Shown: positions 1 through 5,517 of the stretch, piece after piece | Position numbering within the stretch: position 1 is the stretch's first letter | How the letters are laid out: every line of letters begins with the position of its first letter | Assembly: GCA_016935715.1 (NCBI GenBank) | Contig: JAFGQJ010000265.1 | Span: 1 to 6,343 of the forward strand | DNA length: 6,343 bases | Source of the DNA: Spirochaetales bacterium | GTDB lineage: Bacteria > Spirochaetota > Spirochaetia > SZUA-6 > DRHE01 | Direction: 5' to 3' | Program-made: the position numbers and the translations under genes | The notes under the pieces: model-generated | What the model was told of the DNA's origin: nothing | The model's input: only the letters and a program-made list of their open reading frames with translations | Databases searched by the model: none

Positions 1-879
1 AGGCTGGAACGCCTCGTTTTCCGCCTTGATGCGGTCGTACTGGTACAGGCCTGAGATGCACATGGCCACCGAGTTGTCATCACGGTTGAAGGTCCTGCGC
101 ACGTTGGTGTAGGTCGGGGAGCCGAGGTTTCGACCGTTCGGGCCATAGTCGGCCATGTACTGCAGGAGCTCGATCCAGGCCGGGGTGTCCACCGCCGCGC
201 TCTTGCCGTCGGCCGACAGTACCGTGCCGCCCAGCTGGTTGGCCATGGGCACCCAGAAGATCAGGTAGTAGGGATAGCGAAAGTCGAAGCCGCGGCGGGT
301 GATCACCTCACCCTCCCGGATGGTCAGCTTCTCCGCCACCGTCACCATCTGCTCCCAGGTCTTGGGGTAGTCGGTGGCCGGATTCAGGCCCACTTCCCTG
401 TAGTACTTGTCGTTGATGTAGATGCACCAGTTGGTGATCTCGAGGGGCAGGCCGTAAATCTTGCCCTCGTAGAGGGCGCCGTTGAAGGTCACCGGCAGGT
501 AGTCGTCCTGCAGAGCCCTGTAGCTGGAATAGCCGACGGCGTCCAGATCCACCGGAGCGACCCGCTCGCCCATGATGTACTGCCACTCCTCCTCGGCGCC
601 GATGTTGAAGATGTCAGGACCTTTCCTGGCCGCGAAAGCGGTGAGGATCTTTTCGATTATCTTGCCGGAAGGGCTGGTCTCCCGCACCACCGTGACGTTG
701 GGATTTTCCAGCGTGAACTCCGCAATGAGCTTCTCCTCCAGCGGAGTGCGGTTGGGATCCTCGTGGGTCCAGTAGATCAGCTCCACGGGTCCGGTCGCCT
801 CCTGCTGGGGTGTTGCCGGTGCCAGGACGGCCCCGGTCAACAGCAGCACCGCAACGATCAGCATCGAATTACGCTTCAT
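1..879 (-). CDS. ABC transporter extracellular solute-binding protein (sugar type), 3'-truncated by window edge
   Basis: This is the N-terminal 293 residues of a family 1 extracellular solute-binding protein; the C-terminus lies outside the window. Such proteins capture a sugar or similar solute outside the inner membrane and hand it to an ABC permease. The start is ATG at 879, with AAGGAGGTG a few bases upstream. Residues 1-22 form a Sec signal peptide (MKRN, a hydrophobic stretch to about residue 20, probable cleavage after APA). There is no lipobox cysteine, so it is not an evident lipoprotein. The mature part shows family hallmarks: VELIYWTHEDP (32-42), a GPDIFNIG segment (87-94), NGALYEGKIYGLPLE (133-147) and YPKTWEQM (171-178). 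The ligand cannot be read from the sequence. Permease genes would be expected further left on the same strand. Family assignment is firm; 'sugar' is inferred. Confidence 0.92.
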   Translation of the reverse strand, partial: MKRNSMLIVAVLLLTGAVLAPATPQQEATGPVELIYWTHEDPNRTPLEEKLIAEFTLENPNVTVVRETSPSGKIIEKILTAFAARKGPDIFNIGAEEEWQYIMGERVAPVDLDAVGYSSYRALQDDYLPVTFNGALYEGKIYGLPLEITNWCIYINDKYYREVGLNPATDYPKTWEQMVTVAEKLTIREGEVITRRGFDFRYPYYLIFWVPMANQLGGTVLSADGKSAAVDTPAWIELLQYMADYGPNGRNLGSPTYTNVRRTFNRDDNSVAMCISGLYQYDRIKAENEAFQP

Positions 880-892
880 AGAGCACCTCCTT
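880..892 (-). promoter_or_regulatory. ribosome binding site of the solute-binding protein gene
   Basis: On the minus strand, AAGGAGGTG lies about 4 nt before ATG 879. It is a near-perfect anti-16S complement and fixes the start codon. Confidence 0.85.
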
Positions 893-913
893 GTAAATTT
901 TTGTTCATTACAT

Positions 914-942
914 ATTCTATTGGATAAGATTTTTTCGATCAA
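914..942 (-). promoter_or_regulatory. sigma-70 promoter of the solute-binding protein gene
   Basis: Read on the minus strand, a -35 TTGATC (937-942) is followed by a 17-bp spacer and a -10 TAGAAT (914-919). That is 4/6 and 5/6 matches to consensus with ideal spacing. The predicted transcript start is near 906, giving a leader of about 27 nt that contains the AAGGAGGTG SD. Confidence 0.75.
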
Positions 943-997
943 GGAGAAATCCCGACAATTTGCAGCCTCGCGCGGTTCAAACGAGCTCTCCCGTACA

Positions 998-1022
998 TCC
1001 GTGGGGACATAACTCCGTGGGG
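998..1022 (+). repeat. 9-bp direct repeat upstream of the J-domain gene promoter
   Basis: TCCGTGGGG occurs at 998-1006 and again at 1014-1022, 16 bp start to start. The second copy ends 3 bp before the -35 box at 1026. The position suits an activator site, but no regulator family is recognised and chance cannot be excluded. Confidence 0.5.
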
Positions 1023-1025
1023 CAA

Positions 1026-1054
1026 TTGACACTCCCGGAGGCGGAATTCATAGT
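1026..1054 (+). promoter_or_regulatory. sigma-70 promoter of the J-domain protein gene
   Basis: A perfect -35 TTGACA (1026-1031), a 17-bp spacer and a -10 CATAGT (1049-1054, 4/6). The expected transcript start, about 7 nt past the -10, falls on or beside the A of ATG 1061. The message would be leaderless from 1061, or have a 15-nt leader if translation starts at ATG 1076. Confidence 0.65.
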
Positions 1055-1060
1055 AGGGAG

Positions 1061-1999
1061 ATGCAGGATCGGAAGATGGGTGCAGCGTCGGGACGGAAAG
1101 AGGGAGCGGACCCGGCTGCCGTGATCGAGCGCATCCGCGAGCTGGGTTCAGGCGGCCGATCCTGGTCTCTCGAGGCCGCCGAGATCCGGGCGCTGCTCGG
1201 GCTCGGAGCCGAGGAGTTTCACCGGCGGATCTACGCCGCCGAGAGCCGGGGTAATCCCCTCGTGTCCCTCTCTGCAGCCACGGGCACCTACAGCCAGGAA
1301 AACATCTGGGAGTTCGTGGCCCTGGTCGAGCTATTCTGCGGTCCCCGGACCGAAAGCCTGCTGCAGGCCGCCGGTATCTTCTTCAGCCATCCCGAGCAGA
1401 TGGAGATCCTGGGCGTGTTTCTGGGGGAAGCCGCCGCAGCCCTGCGCGCCCACCGCCTGGACTCGGAGCAGTTTTCGGCGATGCTCAGGACATTCGGGCG
1501 CTTCGAGCGGGCCCGGGACGTCTACATCCGGGAGTACTTCCCACTCGAGCCTTTGATGCGCCGGGCTGCGGAGCTGTACTGCTCCGAGCGGGCCTTCGGC
1601 ATCCCGCAGCTGGCCGAGGCCAACGCAATCCGCCTGCTCGAGTTCTTCTTCCGCAGGCATGTGCTGGAACCGGCCGGCGTCTTCGCGGTTCTGATCGACA
1701 GGCTGCTCAGGCAGGCCCAGGCGGAGGGATATGCCGAGCCGAGGGCCGAAGCCGGAGGGGAGGAGAGGGGCGAGGGAGACGAGGCCCGGGGGCAGCGGGC
1801 CGGCATGGAGAATTTCGACCTGCGCCTTCGCAGAGCCCGCGCTGCGATGAACCTGGACGGCCGGGCCCTGGACCTGCCGCTGCTCAAGAGCCGGTACAAG
1901 CGCCTCATGAAGATCTACCACCCGGACATCAATCCCCGGGGCCTGAGGCGCTGCCAGGAGATCACCGCCGCCTACTCGCTGCTGCTCTCCTCCCTGTAG
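1061..1999 (+). CDS. C-terminal J-domain protein, function unknown
   Basis: A 312-residue protein with a J domain only at the C-terminus (about 250-312): a basic helix around 275-286, the HPD motif at 287-289 (KIYHPDINP), then a helix GLRRCQEITAAYSLLLSSL. HPD-bearing J domains stimulate the ATPase of DnaK-type Hsp70, so this is probably a specialised (class C) co-chaperone. Residues 1-220 are mostly helical with no domain I recognise; residues 222-248 are a charged Gly/Glu/Arg linker. Gly/Phe and zinc-finger regions of true DnaJ are absent. The start is uncertain: ATG 1061 sits at the predicted transcript start with GGGAG directly abutting it, whereas in-frame ATG 1076 has AGGA 7 nt upstream (307 residues). 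The client protein is unknown. J-domain call firm, role inferred. Confidence 0.85.
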   Translation: MQDRKMGAASGRKEGADPAAVIERIRELGSGGRSWSLEAAEIRALLGLGAEEFHRRIYAAESRGNPLVSLSAATGTYSQENIWEFVALVELFCGPRTESLLQAAGIFFSHPEQMEILGVFLGEAAAALRAHRLDSEQFSAMLRTFGRFERARDVYIREYFPLEPLMRRAAELYCSERAFGIPQLAEANAIRLLEFFFRRHVLEPAGVFAVLIDRLLRQAQAEGYAEPRAEAGGEERGEGDEARGQRAGMENFDLRLRRARAAMNLDGRALDLPLLKSRYKRLMKIYHPDINPRGLRRCQEITAAYSLLLSSL

Positions 2000-2022
2000 G
2001 CCGAGACCCGTAGGCGGAGAGC

Positions 2023-2051
2023 TTGAACAGGCGGGGTCCTGCCGCTATAGT
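2023..2051 (+). promoter_or_regulatory. sigma-70 promoter of the EamA transporter gene
   Basis: -35 TTGAAC (2023-2028, 4/6), 17-bp spacer, -10 TATAGT (2046-2051, 5/6). Predicted transcript start is near 2058, only about 7 nt before ATG 2065. It lies in the 65-bp gap after the J-domain gene, so transporter and pyruvate-kinase-like genes can be transcribed independently of it. The first bases of the -35 double as an apparent in-frame TTG start, which is therefore unlikely to be the true start. Confidence 0.6.
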
Positions 2052-2064
2052 GCTGCCAACAGAG

Positions 2065-3036
2065 ATGAATCCCCGAACCTTCGAAGACGACCTCCTTCTC
2101 CTGCTGACCGCCGCGATCTGGGGGTTTGCCTTCGTGGCCCAGAGGGCCGGGATGGAGCACATCCAGCCGTTCACCTACAACGGCGTGCGCTTCGCCCTCG
2201 GTTCCCTGTCACTGGTTCCGTTCATTCTCCTGCTCCGCCGCCGCTCCCGCCGCAGGCTGCGGAGGGATGCCCCCCGGGGAGCCGGCGGCGCCCTCGGGGC
2301 CGGCGGGCCCGCTGCGGAGGACGGCAGCGGGGCAAGGGTGTGGCTGTACGGTCTGCTCTGCGGCTTGGTTCTGTTCACCGCCGCTTCCCTGCAGCAGGTC
2401 GGGATCGTCTACACCACCGCCGGGAAGGCGGGCTTCATCACCGGGCTGTACGTGGTGCTGGTCCCCCTCTCCGGCCTGCTCTGGGGGCAGCGGGCGGGCT
2501 GGAGGCGCTGGGTCGGCGCCGGCCTGGCCGTGGCGGGCCTGTACCTCCTGAGCGTCACCCGGGGTCTCGGCATCGCCAGGGGGGATTTCCTGGTCCTGCT
2601 CAGCGCCCTGTTCTGGACGGCCCACGTGCAGCTGATCGGCTGGTTTTCCCCGAAAACAGATTCCCTGGTCCTGGCGGCCATCCAGTTCGCCGTCTGCTCC
2701 CTGTTCAGCCTGGTGGTGGCCGCTGCCGCGGAGCGGATCGTTCTTCAGGGGATCCTCCGAGCCGCGGTCCCGATACTGTACGGGGGATTGTGCTCAGTGG
2801 GGATCGCCTACACGCTGCAGGTGGTGGTGCAGAAAACGGCTCACCCGGCCCACGCGGCCATCATCCTCAGCCTGGAAGGGGCCTTCGCCGTACTGGGGGG
2901 GTGGCTGATCCTCGGGGAGCTGCTCTCCCTCCGCGGTTGGAGCGGCTGCGCCCTGATGCTGATGGGTATGATCGTTTCCCAGACCTCGGGGCTGCGCAAC
3001 CCCGCGGCCGCGGGATCCGGGGCTCCCCGCCCATGA
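2065..3036 (+). CDS. EamA family (DMT superfamily) transporter
   Basis: A 323-residue inner-membrane protein of the drug/metabolite transporter superfamily with two EamA repeats, about residues 8-165 and 172-305, giving roughly ten transmembrane helices. Visible landmarks are LTAAIWGFAFVAQRAGM (14-30), GFITGLYVVLVPL (123-135) and, in repeat two, AAIILSLEGAFAVLGGWLILGE (264-285). These families move small metabolites such as amino acids, nucleosides or drugs; the substrate here cannot be read. ATG 2065 is preferred over in-frame TTG 2023 because the TTG lies in a -35 box and family members begin close to the first helix. No good SD precedes 2065. A loop after helix 2 (residues 58-91) is first Arg-rich then Gly/Ala-rich, longer than usual. 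The stop overlaps the next start (ATGA). Confidence 0.9.
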   Translation: MNPRTFEDDLLLLLTAAIWGFAFVAQRAGMEHIQPFTYNGVRFALGSLSLVPFILLLRRRSRRRLRRDAPRGAGGALGAGGPAAEDGSGARVWLYGLLCGLVLFTAASLQQVGIVYTTAGKAGFITGLYVVLVPLSGLLWGQRAGWRRWVGAGLAVAGLYLLSVTRGLGIARGDFLVLLSALFWTAHVQLIGWFSPKTDSLVLAAIQFAVCSLFSLVVAAAAERIVLQGILRAAVPILYGGLCSVGIAYTLQVVVQKTAHPAHAAIILSLEGAFAVLGGWLILGELLSLRGWSGCALMLMGMIVSQTSGLRNPAAAGSGAPRP

Positions 3037-4049
3037 ACTACCAGGTCGTGGCCACCCTGGGTCCGGCGACGGACGATGAGCAGCTCTGGCGGCGCCTGAT
3101 CGAGGCCGGGGCCACGGCCTTCCGCCTGAACACCTCCCATATCGGCCTGGAGGATCTGGAGCGGTGGCTGCGGCGGATCGCCCGCTTTCTGCCCGGCTGC
3201 TCCGCCGCGGGTCGCGGCTTCCCCATCGTGCTGGACCTGCAGGCCAGCAAGTGGCGCATCGGCCTGGTCGAGACCGCCGAGCTGGAGCCCGGCGCGGCAA
3301 TCGAACTGTTCCTGGGCACGAGGCAGGAGGGGGACCGGGGCACCGGCGCGCTGTCGCTGCCGGTCCCCCATGCGGATTTCTTCGTGGCGGCGAAGTCCTG
3401 CGGAAGCCGGATCGCGGTCAACGACGGGAAGGTAATGCTGCAGAGCGAACGCCTCCATCCCGAGCGGATCAGCGCCCGCGTGCTGCAGGGTGGAGAGATC
3501 TCGACCGGCAAGGGGATCACGCTTGTCGGATCGACCTATCGCGTTGAACGTCTCGGGGACAAGGACCGCCGCGTTGTAGAGCTGGCGGCGGGCTATACCG
3601 GCGTGCGCTTCGCCCTCTCCTACGTGAAGGACGCCGCGGAGATGAGAAGGTACAGGAGCCAGTTTGCGAGCCAGGTCGCGGGCTCCGCCTATCTGATCGC
3701 CAAGCTGGAGAGGCACTCCGCGCTGCCGGAAGCCGGCGGTATCGCCCGCAGCGCCGATGAGCTGTGGGTCTGCAGGGGGGATCTCGGGGCCGAAATGGGA
3801 GTGGCGGTCATGGCCGAGCAGGTGTTCCGCTTCGCCTCCGGGCTGGGAAAACTGTCCAGGCCGGTGCTCCTGGCCGGCCAGGTGCTCGAGCACATGAGCG
3901 AGCATCCCGCACCGACCCGCTCAGAGATCAGCTGCCTCTACGAAGCGCTGCGCAAGGGCTTTCGGGGGGTGGTGCTCTCCGACGAGACCTCCGTGGGCGC
4001 CCATCCGGTCGAGGCCTGCCGCACCGCCTCCATGTTTCATTCCCGCTAG
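3033..4049 (+). CDS. Short pyruvate-kinase-like protein lacking the C-terminal domain
   Basis: A 338-residue pyruvate kinase homologue; usual enzymes are about 470-480. Pyruvate kinase transfers phosphate from phosphoenolpyruvate to ADP. Conserved segments in order: ATLGPAT (7-13), RLNTSH (31-36, the Arg/Asn/Ser of the active site), VLDLQASKWRIG (66-77), a B domain of roughly 78-165 with VNDGKV (129-134), AKLE (223-226, the Lys and metal-binding Glu), CRGDLG (247-252, second metal-binding Asp), AGQVLEHM (281-288), PAPTRSE (292-298) and SDETSVGAHPVEA (316-328). It stops there, so the C-terminal allosteric domain is missing. Leu69, Gln70 and Lys73 match the pattern of K+-independent enzymes. 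Gly282 replaces the usual active-site Thr of ATQM. Activity is therefore uncertain; it may be a minimal kinase or a repurposed paralogue. The start overlaps the EamA stop, implying translational coupling. Confidence 0.82.
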   Translation: MNYQVVATLGPATDDEQLWRRLIEAGATAFRLNTSHIGLEDLERWLRRIARFLPGCSAAGRGFPIVLDLQASKWRIGLVETAELEPGAAIELFLGTRQEGDRGTGALSLPVPHADFFVAAKSCGSRIAVNDGKVMLQSERLHPERISARVLQGGEISTGKGITLVGSTYRVERLGDKDRRVVELAAGYTGVRFALSYVKDAAEMRRYRSQFASQVAGSAYLIAKLERHSALPEAGGIARSADELWVCRGDLGAEMGVAVMAEQVFRFASGLGKLSRPVLLAGQVLEHMSEHPAPTRSEISCLYEALRKGFRGVVLSDETSVGAHPVEACRTASMFHSR

Positions 4050-4063
4050 GGACGATGTATACT
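4035..4063 (+). promoter_or_regulatory. possible promoter of the cooT-like pair
   Basis: A -10 TATACT (4058-4063, 5/6) lies in the 47-bp gap before the CooT-like gene. The -35 at the right distance is poor (TTTCAT at 4035-4040, or TTCATT one base on). The predicted start near 4070 would give a leader of about 27 nt. Confidence 0.3.
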
Positions 4064-4080
4064 GTCCTGTCGGAAACTGT

Positions 4081-4090
4081 AGGAAAGGAG
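4081..4090 (+). promoter_or_regulatory. ribosome binding site of the cooT-like gene
   Basis: AGGAAAGGAG lies 6 nt before ATG 4097. It selects this start over any upstream codon in the same frame and places Cys at residue 2, as the family requires. Confidence 0.75.
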
Positions 4091-4096
4091 CAAGGC

Positions 4097-4294
4097 ATGT
4101 GCCAGGCCACTGTTTTTCTGGACGGAGACAAGATTTTGGAGGACGTGATCCAGGTCCGGCCGACCGCCGACGGGGTGGAGCTGACCCCGCTGTTCGAGCA
4201 GCCGCGGACGGTGAGGGCCGCGATCCGGGACATCGATCTGCTCAAGCACATCGTGCACCTGGAGAGCCTGGAGAAAGGGGAGGGCAGGGGATGA
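4097..4294 (+). CDS. CooT family nickel-binding protein
   Basis: A 65-residue protein beginning MCQATVFLDG, the hallmark N-terminus of the CooT family. Known CooT forms a small dimer that binds Ni(II) through Cys2 and is linked to nickel supply for carbon monoxide dehydrogenase in Rhodospirillum rubrum; many relatives occur without that enzyme. Further family features are the V-RPTADGVELTPLFEQ middle (19-35) and the RDIDLLKHIVHLE end (44-56), which form a short beta-rich fold. The length agrees with the family. Its stop overlaps the start of the next gene (ATGA), so the two are probably made together. No carbon monoxide dehydrogenase or hydrogenase gene lies in the window, so the receiving enzyme is unknown. 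Family call firm, nickel role taken from the family. Confidence 0.85.
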   Translation: MCQATVFLDGDKILEDVIQVRPTADGVELTPLFEQPRTVRAAIRDIDLLKHIVHLESLEKGEGRG

Positions 4295-4509
4295 ACGAAG
4301 CGGACAAGCTGCGGGTTTTACTCCAGCACTGGATCGAACACAACCAGGAGCACGCCGCGGAATTCCTGAGGTGGAGCGAGAAAGCCGGTCCGGCTGCTGC
4401 AGCGGTGCGGCAGGCTGCGGAGAAGATGGGTTCGGTCAACCAGGAGCTTTCCTCCGCCCTCGACCTTCTGGGCGGACCGCTGGAGCACCCACACGGCCAC
4501 CACCACTGA
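4291..4509 (+). CDS. Small His-rich protein, probable metal (nickel) partner of CooT
   Basis: A 72-residue, mostly helical protein. It resembles short proteins annotated as DUF8180 from their HWIEHNxEHAxEF motif (here residues 13-25); I recall this name only with moderate certainty. His13, His17 and His21 are spaced four apart and would line one face of a helix. The C-terminus is HPHGHHH (66-72), five histidines in the last seven residues. Both features suggest binding or storage of nickel or another transition metal. The start overlaps the CooT stop by four bases, so it is translationally coupled to a nickel protein. There is no signal peptide or membrane segment, so it is probably cytoplasmic. 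The gene is real on coding and context grounds; its function is inferred. Confidence 0.8.
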   Translation: MNEADKLRVLLQHWIEHNQEHAAEFLRWSEKAGPAAAAVRQAAEKMGSVNQELSSALDLLGGPLEHPHGHHH

Positions 4510-4544
4510 GCCCCAGGCCGGGTGCTTCGGTACACGCAGTCACC

Positions 4545-5375
4545 TCAGACCACGTAGGCCTCCAGGAGCCCGCGGCGGCACCTCAGCTTCATGATGGCCT
4601 TCTTCTCGATCTGGCGAACCCGTTCCCGGGAAAGCCGATAGCGCTTCCCGACCTCCCGCAGGGACAGGCTCTTCTCCCCCTTCAGCCCGTAGCGCAGGGC
4701 CAGGATGTCCGCTTCCTTCGGTGAAAGGGTTTCCAGCAGGCGCCGGAGATGCTCCCGCAGGCAGTGTTTGACCGCCGCCTCTTCGGGGCTCTCCATCGTC
4801 GTGTCGCAGATCAGATCCCCGAGCAGGGAGAGCTCCCCGTCCCCGCTGACCGGAGAATCCAGAGATAGGGGCTTCCTGGAAAGATTGATGAGATCCCGGA
4901 CATGACCCTCGGCCATGCCCAGATCCTCCGCGATCCGTCCCAGATCCTCCGCACCGGCATTCCGGTCGAGCATTTCCCGGCGCCAGCGCTCGATGCGGAG
5001 CAGCTCGTTGACGCGATTCCAGGGCAGCCGGATCATCCTTGAGTTCTCCGAGAGGGCTTTCAGGATCGACTGCCTGACCCACCAGGCGGCATAGGAGATG
5101 AAATGGTACCCCCTCTGCGCATCGAAATGCTCGATCGCCTTGAGCAGCCCTATGTTGCCCTCGTTGATCAGGTCGAGAAGCGGCATATCCTTCGTCCGGT
5201 AGCGCTTGGCCAGGGCTACGACGAAACGCAGGTTCGAACGGATAAGCCGCTCCCTGGCTGCCCGGTCGCCTGAGAGCGCACGCCGTATCAGGGCCTGCTC
5301 TTCCTCCCGGGTGAGCAGGGGATAGCGGTTGATTTCTCCCAGATACACGCTCAGCAGGTCTTGATTGTTCGTCAT
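4545..5375 (-). CDS. RNA polymerase sigma factor, sigma-70 family (compact RpoD/RpoS-like)
   Basis: A 276-residue sigma-70 family factor that directs RNA polymerase to promoters. Region 1.2 spans about 4-36 (DLLSVYLGEINRYPLLTREE). Region 2 spans about 40-115, with DLINEGNIGLLKAIEHFD (68-85, core binding) and FISYAAWWVRQSI (92-104, -10 recognition and melting). Region 3 follows to about 190, and region 4 is about 205-268 with a helix-turn-helix LSLREVGKRYRLSRERVRQIE (237-257) for the -35. Region 1.1 and the long non-conserved insert of a housekeeping RpoD are absent, so it looks like a group 2 (RpoS- or SigB-of-cyanobacteria-like) alternative factor rather than the main one; this is inferred. 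Start ATG 5375 has GAGGAG 9 nt upstream. It is convergent with the His-rich protein gene, 35 bp apart. A stem-loop lies just before its SD. Confidence 0.93.
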   Translation of the reverse strand: MTNNQDLLSVYLGEINRYPLLTREEEQALIRRALSGDRAARERLIRSNLRFVVALAKRYRTKDMPLLDLINEGNIGLLKAIEHFDAQRGYHFISYAAWWVRQSILKALSENSRMIRLPWNRVNELLRIERWRREMLDRNAGAEDLGRIAEDLGMAEGHVRDLINLSRKPLSLDSPVSGDGELSLLGDLICDTTMESPEEAAVKHCLREHLRRLLETLSPKEADILALRYGLKGEKSLSLREVGKRYRLSRERVRQIEKKAIMKLRCRRGLLEAYVV

Positions 5376-5384
5376 CCCAAAAGG

Positions 5385-5390
5385 CTCCTC
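5385..5390 (-). promoter_or_regulatory. ribosome binding site of the sigma factor gene
   Basis: GAGGAG on the minus strand, 9 nt before ATG 5375. It lies 8 nt downstream of the stem-loop at 5399-5444, close enough for that structure to affect ribosome access. Confidence 0.7.
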
Positions 5391-5398
5391 ACATTAGC

Positions 5399-5444
5399 CA
5401 CGGGCTGCGCCGTATGCGTCGCGCCGCGCAGGCCGCAGCCCGTG
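5399..5444 (-). promoter_or_regulatory. long stem-loop in the sigma factor leader
   Basis: The arms CACGGGCTGC and GCAGCCCGTG form a perfect 10-bp inverted repeat (5399-5408 with 5435-5444). On the minus strand the 26-nt interior can add GCC/GGC and TGCG/CGCA pairs around an 8-nt loop, with one small bulge on each side. No T-run follows on the minus strand, so it is not a typical terminator for the DUF456 gene. It may instead be a leader structure acting on the sigma factor message, a protein-binding site or a transcript-end stabiliser. Confidence 0.55.
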
Positions 5445-5454
5445 TTTGATCAAA
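5445..5454. repeat. perfect 10-bp palindrome next to the sigma leader stem-loop
   Basis: TTTGATCAAA abuts the stem-loop on its DUF456 side. Its dyad symmetry could be an operator for a dimeric regulator; no matching regulator is present, and short AT palindromes also arise by chance. Confidence 0.35.
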
Positions 5455-5517
5455 GGGTACTCGAAGAGAGGTATGGGTGGGACCGGTCGAAAGTATGGTT
5501 TTGGTACAGGTCTGCGA

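Noticed and set aside
308..775. Open frames on both strands within the solute-binding protein gene
   Set aside because: Both overlap a well-supported binding-protein frame and show no family features.
2340..3032. In-frame open extension upstream of the pyruvate-kinase-like gene
   Set aside because: It lies wholly inside the EamA gene in another frame and encodes Arg/Gly/Pro-rich sequence typical of GC-rich shadow frames; homology begins at ATG 3033.
2841..3905. Long minus-strand open frame (354 codons) opposite EamA and the pyruvate-kinase-like gene
   Set aside because: Antisense shadow with low-complexity composition and no recognisable motif; both plus-strand genes have clear families.
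4522..4533. Small hairpin GTGC-TTCG-GTAC between the convergent His-rich and sigma genes
   Set aside because: A stable tetraloop, but only four pairs (one G-T) and no T-run on either strand; too weak to call a terminator.
5455..5517. Promoter for the sigma factor gene
   Set aside because: Only weak combinations were found (for example CATACT with a 3/6 -35); none is good enough to annotate.
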